Assembly (NCBI GenBank): GCA_947581745.1
Contig: CANPVW010000220.1
Location: 1 to 8,541 of the forward strand
DNA from: Candidatus Benthicola azotiphorus
GTDB taxonomy: Bacteria; Gemmatimonadota; Gemmatimonadetes; Palauibacterales; Palauibacteraceae
DNA: 8,541 nt
Reading direction: 5' to 3'
Both the position numbers and the translations under genes were made by a program. The notes below the pieces were generated by a model that saw only the letters and a program-made list of their open reading frames with translations, was not told the origin of the DNA and made no database searches. Each line of letters begins with the position of its first letter. Position 1 is the stretch's first letter. Shown in pieces: positions 1 to 7,035 of the stretch.

Positions 1-1
1 G

Positions 2-103
2 CTGAAAGTCGGACTCGTGTTGCTGGTCGGTTACTTCGCCCTTCGGATCGTGAGCCCGAAGGACGCCGAGAAGGTCAGGGACAAGTTGCGGCGGGTGAAG
101 TAG
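2..103 (+). CDS. C-terminal fragment of an unidentified, probably membrane-anchored protein
   Basis: This is the last 33 codons of a plus-strand gene that begins before the window and ends at a TAG stop (101-103). The visible residues start with a hydrophobic stretch of about 17 residues (KVGLVLLVGYFALRIV), long enough for one membrane helix. A short, highly charged tail rich in Lys, Arg, Asp and Glu follows (SPKDAEKVRDKLRRVK), as expected for a cytoplasmic tail under the positive-inside rule. I do not recognise the family, and the fragment is too short to assign a function. It is convergent with the peptidase gene on the other strand, with a strong hairpin between the two. The frame is open to the window edge and stops just before the hairpin, which supports a real gene end. 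Confidence 0.6.
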   Translation: MKVGLVLLVGYFALRIVSPKDAEKVRDKLRRVK

Positions 104-112
104 GGACGGGTC

Positions 113-154
113 GCGGGGTGCGGGCCCGGCGGGAGAACCCGCCGGGCCACCCGC
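113..154. terminator. GC-rich hairpin between convergent genes, probable bidirectional terminator
   Basis: A perfect 11-bp inverted repeat (123-133 pairs with 138-148; left arm GGCCCGGCGGG) encloses a 4-base AGAA loop. A shorter outer stem extends it (113-119 with 149-154, one bulged G, plus three unpaired bases at 120-122). It lies 9 bases past the plus-strand stop and 17 bases past the minus-strand peptidase stop, so it could end transcription from both sides. There is no T-tract on either strand. It is therefore not a canonical intrinsic terminator, though U-tract-less hairpins are common at gene ends in high-GC bacteria. The role is inferred from position and stem strength. Confidence 0.6.
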
Positions 155-171
155 TGCAGCATCTCCCGGCG

Positions 172-2445
172 TCAGTTCGACGCACTTCCCTCCACTTCCA
201 GGATCACCGTCGCGGTCCTCAGCTGCTCGGCGACCTCTTCCAGATGCAGGGAAAGATCTTCCACCCTGGCCGCCACGGCTTCCAGATCCCCCGCCCGCAG
301 TGCGAGGCGAACCGCCGGCATCGGTAGAGCCGCGTATCCGTTGTCAGGGTCCGAAGCAAACAGCAGCTGCCGGCTCCAGGGGTCGCCTGGCAGTCCGGTC
401 TCGCTCGTGAGCGCCCGACTCGCGGCACGCAGGCGCTCGTTCACGGCTCGAGCGGTCTCCGGTCGAACGATCCCGGCTCCGAGAGCTCCGGATCTCGCCG
501 CGTCGAACTGGCGGGCGGCGGTTTCGAGCGATTCGATCGATGAACCCAACCCGACCATGGCCGATCGAACTGCCCGTGCCGTCGGGGGTGCGTCCAGCGC
601 ACCCGGCACCGCGTCACCAACCGCGTGCTCGGTCGCCGTGGCCGCCGCGAGCGCAGCTTCCACGTCACTCTCAAGGTGCTCGGCCCGGTCGGCAACCAGG
701 TCGGCCAACCCGACGTAGTCGAACGGCACCAGCTCGGCGTTTGCCAGGCGGGCAACGACCACGGCGGCGATCCGGGCGACCGCGGCGTGGTACAGATAGC
801 CGGGATCACCGAATTCCTGCATCCAGCGCGGCGTATCGTACATCGAGTGATACACCCCTCCGGTGCCGCCGAAGCCGAATCCGATCGCCGGGATGCCCAG
901 ATGCTGGTAGAACCCCTTGTGGTCGGACCCGCCGCCCAGGTCTCCGACCGGCAACGGCTCCGGGTCCGCCCCATCGTCCATGCCCTCTGCTACTCTGGCG
1001 AGCCACGCCTCGTAGACCGTGCCGCCGACGACGGGCTCCGGAACGCGCCGGGCGGCCGAGCGAGCGAGCTCCTTGAGCTCCGGCGAGGCCGCCGCCCCGA
1101 ACCGCGGACCCGACACCGGCGCATCCTGATTCACGTAAGCCACGACGGAGGATCGGAGACGCTGAGCCTGGGCCTCGACCCACTCGATCGATCCGAGGAT
1201 GCCCCATTCCTCGGCATCCCACGTGGCGAAGACGATCGTCCGGCGGGGGCGCATTCCCTGCGCGGCCAGGGCTCCGAACGCTCTGGCGACCTCCACGACG
1301 CTGGCGCTGCCGCTGGAGTTGTCGATCGCGCCGGGGCCCCACGCGTCCCGATGACCTCCGATCACCACCCATTCGTCCGGCCACTCGGAGCCCTCCACGA
1401 CGGCGATCGTGTTGTAGGCCGGGTGGTAGGCGGCGCGACCGGACTCCATGCTGACGTCCACCCGCACCCGGGTAGGTCCGGGCCCGAATCGATACGTCAG
1501 GTCCAGACCCCCCTGCCAGGATTCCGGCGCAGCCGGTCCGCCGAGCGTACCGAGCAGCGACTCCGCCGGCCCGTAACCGATCGGTACCACCGGGATGTGG
1601 GGCAACTCCATGTCACTCGCCGGCGATCGCGGAGCTCCCGGCAGCGACGGTCCGTCTGGAGTGGACGGGTCTCCGGTAGCGTTGAGGATGCTTCCACGCT
1701 GCACCCCCGCCGGCGGACGCATCGGACCGGCGGGGTACACGTCGCCCTTGACGAACCCGTCGTCCTCCGGGTCGGAATACAGCAGCAGCCCGAGCGCCCC
1801 GCGGGCTTCGGCCTCCCGGGCCTTGATCCCGCGGAACGACCGTCCGTAGCGGGCAAGCACGATCTTGCCTCGCACGGTCACTCCGGCAGAGTCCAGGGTC
1901 CGATAGTCGGCCGGCAGTCCGTAGCCGGCGAACACCACCTCGGCTTCGACTCGGCCGGATCCGGAATAGGCGTTGAACACCGGCACCGATTCCAGCCCGG
2001 AGGCCGGGTCTTCGTCCAGGGCCGGCTCCTCGAGGTCGATCGGAATCGGATCCGGCCACGTGCGCGCGACTTCCACGGTGAGCGGGTAGGGCATGTAGAG
2101 CGTGAGCGAGTCGTACCCGGCCTGCACTCCAGCCGCCGTGTGCCATCCGATCACTGAATCCCTCGTGGCCGCCTGGCCCGGAGTGCCGGCCACGTGGGGG
2201 CGCGATGAGAGCCCACGGGCCCACCGAGCCACCGAGTCCGCGTCGATCGTTCCGAGCAGCGCCTGCTCGTAGCCCCGCTGTGCGAGCGCAGCTTCGGGGG
2301 AGAACCCTGCAATCGCCATCGAGACCGAGTCCGGGACGACCGGGATCGGGTCCTGGGCGACCGCGGAGCCCGGGACGATGGCGGACGCCGCGGCCAGACC
2401 CACTGTCAGGCGGGTAGCGAGCCAGCTGACCGGAGCGGCCTTCAC
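172..2445 (-). CDS. Secreted M28 family zinc peptidase, glutamate carboxypeptidase II / transferrin receptor-like
   Basis: Predicted exported metallopeptidase of 757 residues with the full domain order of human glutamate carboxypeptidase II (GCPII/PSMA). A signal peptide (about 1-30) ends in AVA before QD. A protease-associated domain spans about 165-300, the M28 zinc domain about 342-575, and a helical transferrin-receptor-type dimerisation domain about 633-750. All dinuclear-zinc ligands are visible: H365 (GGHRD), D375 (GAID), E413, D441 (VNQD) and H533 (VYHS); E412 is the catalytic base in WDAEEWG. Expected activity is removal of C-terminal or N-terminal residues from peptides outside the cytoplasm. 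Substrate is unknown, since several GCPII glutamate-pocket residues are changed. The start is GTG at 2445, chosen because it has a GGAGGA ribosome site, immediately precedes the signal peptide and overlaps the coaX stop by 4 bases (GTGA). The longer frame to 2598 would bury the signal peptide. Translation is probably coupled to coaX. Confidence 0.93.
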   Translation of the reverse strand: MKAAPVSWLATRLTVGLAAASAIVPGSAVAQDPIPVVPDSVSMAIAGFSPEAALAQRGYEQALLGTIDADSVARWARGLSSRPHVAGTPGQAATRDSVIGWHTAAGVQAGYDSLTLYMPYPLTVEVARTWPDPIPIDLEEPALDEDPASGLESVPVFNAYSGSGRVEAEVVFAGYGLPADYRTLDSAGVTVRGKIVLARYGRSFRGIKAREAEARGALGLLLYSDPEDDGFVKGDVYPAGPMRPPAGVQRGSILNATGDPSTPDGPSLPGAPRSPASDMELPHIPVVPIGYGPAESLLGTLGGPAAPESWQGGLDLTYRFGPGPTRVRVDVSMESGRAAYHPAYNTIAVVEGSEWPDEWVVIGGHRDAWGPGAIDNSSGSASVVEVARAFGALAAQGMRPRRTIVFATWDAEEWGILGSIEWVEAQAQRLRSSVVAYVNQDAPVSGPRFGAAASPELKELARSAARRVPEPVVGGTVYEAWLARVAEGMDDGADPEPLPVGDLGGGSDHKGFYQHLGIPAIGFGFGGTGGVYHSMYDTPRWMQEFGDPGYLYHAAVARIAAVVVARLANAELVPFDYVGLADLVADRAEHLESDVEAALAAATATEHAVGDAVPGALDAPPTARAVRSAMVGLGSSIESLETAARQFDAARSGALGAGIVRPETARAVNERLRAASRALTSETGLPGDPWSRQLLFASDPDNGYAALPMPAVRLALRAGDLEAVAARVEDLSLHLEEVAEQLRTATVILEVEGSASN

Positions 2446-3224
2446 GGTGACGTATCCTCCTGCTCCAGGTACTGATCGGCGCAGATCAGGCCGTGCAGCG
2501 TCAGGTAGGGATCCACCATCTCCACCGTGCGGCAATGCGGCGCGATGACTTCCGCCAGTCCGCCCGTTGCGATGACGAGCGGGTCTTCGGGGCCCCACTC
2601 TTCCAGGATACGCCTCACCAGCCCATCGATCCCGTCCACGATCGAATAGAACACGCCGGACTCGAGGCAGGTCTCGGTTCGCCGACCGATCACCGCCCGG
2701 GGCACCCGGATCTCCACCGAGGGCAGCTTCGACGTGAACTCGTGCAGACGGTCGATGCCTGCCCTCGGTCCGGGGGCGATCACGCCCCCGAGGAAGACGC
2801 CCTCGGCCGTGATGCAGTCGAACGTCGTGGCCGTGCCGAGATCGACGACCACCGTGTCACGGCCATACAGGCAGCTCGTGCCCAGCGTGTTCACGATTCG
2901 GTCCGCGCCCACGGACGCGGGCTCGTCCACATCCAGGGTCACCGGCAGTGGTGTCGAGGCATCGATCCGGCGGGTCGGGATTCCGAGCGCCGCCAGCGCC
3001 TCGTCCCACGACCGGTCGATCGCCGGCACGACCGAGGCGATCACGGCACGCTCGATGACCTCGCCCTGCTGGAGCTCGGATGCGAGGAGTCCGCGCAGCA
3101 TCAGGGCCATCTCGTCTCCGGTCGGATGTCGCTGGGTACTGATTCGCCAGCTCCGCCGTACCTCGGAGTCCTCGTACAGGCCCAGGAGCGTTTCCGTGTT
3201 GCCCACGTCTACGGCCAGGATCAT
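2442..3224 (-). CDS. coaX: Type III pantothenate kinase
   Basis: Cytoplasmic enzyme of 260 residues, normal for the family. It phosphorylates pantothenate with ATP to give 4'-phosphopantothenate, the first step of coenzyme A synthesis. The fold is the ASKHA type. Visible motifs are the phosphate-binding DVGNT (6-10), GADR with the catalytic Asp (106-109, D108), DLGTATTFD (128-136), GGVIAPG (146-152) and ATGGLA (219-224). Type III enzymes characteristically need a monovalent cation and are not feedback-inhibited by CoA; that is family knowledge, not visible here. The ATG start has a good ribosome site. The gene follows birA by 28 bases and its TGA overlaps the GTG of the peptidase gene. All key motifs are intact, so I expect a functional enzyme. 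Confidence 0.96.
   Translation of the reverse strand: MILAVDVGNTETLLGLYEDSEVRRSWRISTQRHPTGDEMALMLRGLLASELQQGEVIERAVIASVVPAIDRSWDEALAALGIPTRRIDASTPLPVTLDVDEPASVGADRIVNTLGTSCLYGRDTVVVDLGTATTFDCITAEGVFLGGVIAPGPRAGIDRLHEFTSKLPSVEIRVPRAVIGRRTETCLESGVFYSIVDGIDGLVRRILEEWGPEDPLVIATGGLAEVIAPHCRTVEMVDPYLTLHGLICADQYLEQEDTSP
2455..2460 (-). promoter_or_regulatory. Ribosome binding site for the M28 peptidase
   Basis: GGAGGA on the minus strand lies 9 bases upstream of the GTG start at 2445, inside the last codons of coaX. It decides the start: the longer open frame has no such site and would place about 50 non-secretory residues before the signal peptide. Confidence 0.7.
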
Positions 3225-3230
3225 GTCTTT

Positions 3231-3236
3231 CTCCTC
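3231..3236 (-). promoter_or_regulatory. Ribosome binding site for coaX
   Basis: GAGGAG on the minus strand is 6 bases upstream of the ATG at 3224, in the 28-base birA-coaX gap. The gap holds no other evident signal. Confidence 0.65.
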
Positions 3237-3252
3237 GTCGAGTCGGCGACCA

Positions 3253-4062
3253 TCACGCCCACGGGTCCACGACCCCGTCGGTCACCCTCCGAAGCGCCCC
3301 CCGGTCGGGGCGGAACAGGAGGGCACCATCCGGGGCGATCCCCACGCATGCTCCCGCGAGACCCTCGTCCTGACCCGGCAGAGTAAGGCGGGCACGTCGA
3401 TCCCTCAGCCAGTCGTAGCGATCTACCCTGGACAGGAGGTCGGCGTCGAGGGCCGGCGGGATACGGGCCAGCCGCGACTCCAGCCCCGCGATCACGGCAT
3501 CGGCGACCTCCCGCAGCCGGACCGACTCGCCGAGCACCGACTGCATGGCCGTCGCGCGGCCGACGATCTCACCCGGCGCCGAGGAATCCAGCGGCCGTAC
3601 GTTGACGCCCACGCCGATCACAAGATGCTCCGGCCGCGACTCGACCCAGGTGGCCTCGGCGAGTATTCCGCCCAGTTTCAGTCCGGCGGCGACCAGGTCA
3701 TTGGGCCACTTCAGGCCGGGCGCGAGACCCGGGAAGTCCATCTCCAGCCGCTCGACTATCCCGAGCCCGGCCAGCAGCGACACGAGCGGAGGATGTGACA
3801 GGTCCGTCGGCCGGAGGATCAGGCTGAGATACAGCCCCGAGTCCTTCGGCGAGTGCCACGCGTGGCCCGCTCGCCCCCTGCCCGCCGTCTGCTCGCGGCA
3901 CAGCACGATGGTCCCGCCCGGGGCGCCCTCTGCCGCCAGCTCGCGCGCCGCCTCGTTGGTGGAGTCGATGCTCCCGTACAGGAAGATCGACTCCCGCTCC
4001 CAGCGGGCCTGAAGTTCGGCCAGCGAGCTTCCTCCCCATTCCTTGATCTTGCGCCTGCTCAT
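3253..4062 (-). CDS. birA: Biotin--[acetyl-CoA carboxylase] ligase, without a DNA-binding domain
   Basis: Cytoplasmic biotin protein ligase of 269 residues. It activates biotin with ATP to biotinyl-AMP and transfers it to a lysine of biotin carrier proteins such as AccB. Seen motifs: STNEAA (34-39), the biotin/adenylate loop EQTAGRGRAGHAW (57-69), LKWPND (117-122), KLGGILAE (129-136) and IGVGVNV (149-155). A small C-terminal domain follows from about 220. Only about 27 residues precede the catalytic domain, so the winged-helix repressor domain of E. coli BirA is absent (a group I ligase) and it should not regulate biotin genes by binding DNA. In the GRGRxGR loop the second arginine position is His67. 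The ATG has only a weak site (GGTGG at 4070-4074). The 52-base gap to uppP contains a small 5-bp hairpin (4087-4099) but no clear promoter. Confidence 0.94.
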   Translation of the reverse strand: MSRRKIKEWGGSSLAELQARWERESIFLYGSIDSTNEAARELAAEGAPGGTIVLCREQTAGRGRAGHAWHSPKDSGLYLSLILRPTDLSHPPLVSLLAGLGIVERLEMDFPGLAPGLKWPNDLVAAGLKLGGILAEATWVESRPEHLVIGVGVNVRPLDSSAPGEIVGRATAMQSVLGESVRLREVADAVIAGLESRLARIPPALDADLLSRVDRYDWLRDRRARLTLPGQDEGLAGACVGIAPDGALLFRPDRGALRRVTDGVVDPWA

Positions 4063-4114
4063 GACCCGGCCACCAGGAGAAGAGGAACCGGGCGCCGGTA
4101 CGATCGGTCGCCCA

Positions 4115-4909
4115 TCATCGAAGGGCCGGCTGCAGCGCCGCGGCTACGAGGTAGGCCGAGCCGGCGACCCAGCAGTACCACCCGAACCGGTGGAACGATC
4201 CGCTCTCGAGCATCCGGACGAACAGATGGATCGCCGCCACCCCTGCCAACAGCGCGGCGGCGAAGCCCGCCCCCAGGAGGATCGGACCCGGCCCGCCCGG
4301 ACCGACCGCATCTCCGAGCTCGAGGACTCCGGCCCCCAGGATCGCCGGCACGGACATCAGGAACGAGAACTCGGCGGCGGCCACCGGCTTCACACCGCGC
4401 CACGCCCCCGCGGCGACTGTGGCTCCCGAACGGCTGATCCCCGGGAGAATCGCTCCCGCCTGGGCGAGACCCACCCAGGCGGCCTGCGTGGCCGAGGGAA
4501 CGGAATCCTCCGCCCTTCGTGCCGTGAACCGGACGGAGTACACCAGGAAGCCGGTCACGATGAGCGCACAGGCCACGTAGAGCGGGTGCCCGAACGCGGA
4601 CTCGAACCATCTTTTCCCGAGCACGCCGGCCAGCCCGGCGGGAACGGACGCCAGCGCGAGCAGTCCGATGTAGACCCAGGAAGGGCGATCCCGCCGCACG
4701 GCGCCCACCGCGAGTGACACTACCCTGGCCCGGTACACCCACAGCACGGCGCACAGCGTCGCCAGGTGCAGTGTCACCTCGAAGGAAACGCCCGGAACGT
4801 CGATTCCGAGCAGGGCCTGTCCGAGAACCAGGTGGCCGCTGCTGGACACGGGGAGGAACTCCGTGAGCCCCTGGACGATCCCCAGCAGCACCGCCTCGAT
4901 GAGGTTCAT
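4115..4909 (-). CDS. uppP: Undecaprenyl-diphosphatase
   Basis: Integral membrane phosphatase of 264 residues (BacA/UppP family, usual length). It removes a phosphate from undecaprenyl diphosphate to regenerate the lipid carrier for peptidoglycan and other envelope glycans, and overproduction of the family confers bacitracin resistance. Both signature motifs are intact: QGLTEFLPVSSSGH (13-26, with the catalytic-region glutamate E17) and PGISRSGAT (156-164). Hydrophobic segments at about 40-58, 79-98, 110-126, 143-156, 180-197, 208-230 and 244-260 fit the polytopic fold. The start is ATG at 4909: it begins at the conserved MNLIEA-type N-terminus, has a GGAGG site, and overlaps the bshA stop as ATGA. 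An upstream in-frame start at 5023 would add a basic, unrelated 38-residue extension and is rejected. Translation is likely coupled to bshA. Confidence 0.96.
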   Translation of the reverse strand: MNLIEAVLLGIVQGLTEFLPVSSSGHLVLGQALLGIDVPGVSFEVTLHLATLCAVLWVYRARVVSLAVGAVRRDRPSWVYIGLLALASVPAGLAGVLGKRWFESAFGHPLYVACALIVTGFLVYSVRFTARRAEDSVPSATQAAWVGLAQAGAILPGISRSGATVAAGAWRGVKPVAAAEFSFLMSVPAILGAGVLELGDAVGPGGPGPILLGAGFAAALLAGVAAIHLFVRMLESGSFHRFGWYCWVAGSAYLVAAALQPALR

Positions 4910-6045
4910 CGATCCCCTCCGCCGAGAACGGACTCGTAGAAGCGCTCGTACTGCGGCACGATGAGGTCGGCCGAGAATCGATCCACAGCTGCAGCCCGCG
5001 CCGCCAGCCCGAACGCCTTCCACTGAACCGGGTCCTTGAGCAGCCGCACCGCGCTCTCCGCCATTTCCTCGACGGCCCCGACCGGATGGAGGAAGCCGCT
5101 GACTCCGTGCTCCACGACTTCGGCGAGGCCGCTTCCACCCGTTCCTATCACCGGGACCCCGCTCGCCATCGCCTCGAGCGCCACCAGCCCGAACGACTCC
5201 TGCTCGGAGGGCAGCAGAAACACATCCGCGCAGGCCACGAGCTCCGCCACGGACTCCAGCTTGCCGAGGAACACGACGTCATCCTGGACTCCCAGGCTTT
5301 CAGCGACTTCGGTCGCCACGGCGCGCTCGGGGCCATCTCCGATGAGCACCAGCCTCGCAGGTACCTCGCGCCTGAGCCCTGCGAACACCTTCACTACGTC
5401 CCCGACCCGCTTGACCTTTCGGAAGTTCGAGATGTGCATCACGATCTTCTCGCCCGCCGGGGCGAGGGCCCGCAGGTGGCAGTCGTCGCGATCCGGGTGG
5501 TAGATTTTCGGATCGACGAAGTTGGGCACCACCCGGATGTCCAGCCTGTCACACTCGAACGCACGGTGCGTCTCTCTGCGCAGGTACTCGGAGACCGCGG
5601 TGACTCCGTCAGACTGCTCCACGGAGAACCGGGTGATCGACCAGAACGACGGATCCTGGCCGACGAGCGTGATGTCGGTGCCATGCAGGGTCGTCACCAC
5701 TTTCAGATCCCGCTTCTCCCGGGCCAGCATCTGCTTCGCGACCCACGCGGCCTCCGCGTGCGGTATCGCGTAGTGCGCGTGCATGATCTGCAGGTCCTGC
5801 TGTCGCGCCACCTCGTGCATCTTGACGGCCAGCGCGAGCGAATAAGGGGGATACTCGAACAGCGGATAGTGGGGAACCTCGACTTCGTGAAAATACAGCC
5901 CCTCGTGGAACGAGGTCAGGCGAAACGGCTGGGCGTAGGTGATGAAGTGGATCTCGTGCCCCCGCGCCGCCAGCTCGATTCCGAGCTCGGTGGCGAGCGC
6001 GCCGGACCCGCCGTAGGTCGGGTAGCAGGCGATTCCGATCCTCAT
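4906..6045 (-). CDS. bshA: N-acetyl-alpha-D-glucosaminyl L-malate synthase (bacillithiol biosynthesis)
   Basis: GT4-family glycosyltransferase of 379 residues, the usual BshA size. It joins N-acetylglucosamine from UDP-GlcNAc to L-malate, the first step toward the thiol bacillithiol. The match to Bacillus BshA is close over the whole length: CYPTYGGSG (7-15), GHEIHFIT (29-36), PFRL (40-43), the HAHYAIPHA motif (89-97), TTLHGTDITL (118-127), ISNFRKVKRV (205-214), IGDGPE (235-240) and the EX7E donor-site pair E283/E291 in ESFGLVALEAM. These distinguish it from generic GT4 enzymes. The start is the ATG matching the conserved MRIGI-type N-terminus. The ribosome site is weak (GGA only 2 bases away), so translation may depend on miaA, which ends 12 bases upstream. 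bshB and bshC are not in this window, so the pathway cannot be confirmed from here alone. Confidence 0.94.
   Translation of the reverse strand: MRIGIACYPTYGGSGALATELGIELAARGHEIHFITYAQPFRLTSFHEGLYFHEVEVPHYPLFEYPPYSLALAVKMHEVARQQDLQIMHAHYAIPHAEAAWVAKQMLAREKRDLKVVTTLHGTDITLVGQDPSFWSITRFSVEQSDGVTAVSEYLRRETHRAFECDRLDIRVVPNFVDPKIYHPDRDDCHLRALAPAGEKIVMHISNFRKVKRVGDVVKVFAGLRREVPARLVLIGDGPERAVATEVAESLGVQDDVVFLGKLESVAELVACADVFLLPSEQESFGLVALEAMASGVPVIGTGGSGLAEVVEHGVSGFLHPVGAVEEMAESAVRLLKDPVQWKAFGLAARAAAVDRFSADLIVPQYERFYESVLGGGDR
4916..4920 (-). promoter_or_regulatory. Ribosome binding site for uppP
   Basis: GGAGG on the minus strand (within GGAGGGG) sits 6 bases before the ATG at 4909, inside the end of bshA. 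It supports this start over the longer frame beginning at 5023. Confidence 0.65.
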
Positions 6046-6057
6046 GATCCGAGCGAC

Positions 6058-7035
6058 TCATTCATCTCGTTCCGCTTCTCCTCGCGCTCCGTGAGCTCTT
6101 CGCGACCGACTCCATTCCGCGGCGATCCGGTCCGCCAGGGTGCCGGTATCCGTTTCCGCGTCCAGGCGGATCGCATCCTCGTCCAGCTGGTGCCTGAGCC
6201 AGGTTCGCTGCCGACGCGCGTACTGCCACGTGTCCCGAACGATGGCCTTCACGGCCTCTTCGCGCGAGATCTCGCCGGCGGCGAGTCGCCACACGTCACG
6301 ATACCCAATGGACGTCAGGGCCGGAGAGTCTCTCCCGTACCCTCTCGATCGGAGGGCATCGACTTCCTCGACCCATCCCGACTCGAGCAGCCTCGCGGTG
6401 CGTTCCTCGATCCGCCTTCGCAGCTCGGCCGGAGCGAGCCCGAGGACCCAGGTCCGGGCCGGAATGGGCTCCGTCTCCGCCGGCGCGTTCCGCTGCCACC
6501 AGCTCAGGCTGCGACCGGTGAGCAGCGCGAGCTCGACCGTTCGGCCGCCCCTCTGACGATCGATCACCGGCAGGCTCGACGCCAGATCCGGATCCAGGCG
6601 ACGTACCCACCGGCGAACCTCCGCCAGGCGCAGACCGCCGATGTACGACTCCAGTGCGGCCCGCCGTTCCCCGTCGAGGTCCGGCTCCGCGAACACCGGA
6701 CGGGTGACGGCACGCACGAAGAAGCCTGTCCCGCCGGCGAGGATGGGTGTGCGGCCCCGCGACTCGATTTCGGCCACCCATCCGCGGCACAGCCGCGCGA
6801 ACCTCCCTGCCCCGTAGCGCTCGCCCGGGTCCAGAAACGCCACCCCGTGATGCGGCACGAAATTTCGGTCGGCCGGACTCGGGGCCGCCGTTCCGACCTC
6901 GAGGGAACGGTACGCCTGGCGGCTGTCGGCCGATATGATCTCGCCGTCCACCCGCCGGGCCACCTCGACGGCCAGGGCCGTCTTTCCGGTCGCGGTGGGA
7001 CCGAGGATCACCAGAATCCGGGGCCGCCGATTCAC
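6058..7035 (-). CDS. miaA: tRNA dimethylallyltransferase
   Basis: Cytoplasmic enzyme of 325 residues, normal length. It transfers a dimethylallyl group to N6 of A37 next to the anticodon of tRNAs reading U-initial codons. Motifs in order: P-loop GPTATGKT (12-19), ISADSRQAYR (34-43, D37 matching the catalytic Asp of E. coli MiaA), VGTAAPS (47-53), GGTGFFVRA (101-109), DRQRGGRTVE (159-168), IGYRDVW (243-249) and the C-terminal RRQRTWLR (274-281). The DxQRxxR segment varies from the common DPQRxxRALE (Pro to Arg at 160, Ala-Leu to Thr-Val at 166-167) but keeps R162 and R165. The start is GTG, overlapping the mutL stop by 4 bases (GTGA), with only a weak GGA upstream, so coupled translation is likely. 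A mutL-miaA pair also occurs in E. coli (mutL-miaA-hfq). Confidence 0.96.
   Translation of the reverse strand: MNRRPRILVILGPTATGKTALAVEVARRVDGEIISADSRQAYRSLEVGTAAPSPADRNFVPHHGVAFLDPGERYGAGRFARLCRGWVAEIESRGRTPILAGGTGFFVRAVTRPVFAEPDLDGERRAALESYIGGLRLAEVRRWVRRLDPDLASSLPVIDRQRGGRTVELALLTGRSLSWWQRNAPAETEPIPARTWVLGLAPAELRRRIEERTARLLESGWVEEVDALRSRGYGRDSPALTSIGYRDVWRLAAGEISREEAVKAIVRDTWQYARRQRTWLRHQLDEDAIRLDAETDTGTLADRIAAEWSRSRRAHGARGEAERDE

Noticed and set aside
625..2157. Plus-strand open frame of 510 codons antisense to the M28 peptidase
   Set aside because: The minus-strand frame encodes a complete peptidase with all catalytic residues; the antisense product is Arg/His/Gly-rich with no motif I recognise.
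2446..2598. Longer N-terminus for the peptidase, starting at 2598
   Set aside because: It would lie inside coaX and put 51 Arg/Gly-rich residues before a clear signal peptide; the GTG at 2445 has its own ribosome site and a 4-base overlap.
2493..3798. Overlapping plus-strand open frames opposite coaX and birA
   Set aside because: Both span two convincing minus-strand genes, overlap each other in different frames and show no domain features.
4063..4114. Promoter or regulatory element in the 52-base uppP-birA gap
   Set aside because: No recognisable -35/-10 pair; the only structure is a 5-bp hairpin with a 3-base loop (4087-4099), which is too small to call in GC-rich DNA.
4910..5023. Longer N-terminus for UppP, starting at 5023
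   Set aside because: The added 38 residues overlap bshA, are basic and unlike the family; the ATG at 4909 matches the family N-terminus and has GGAGG upstream.
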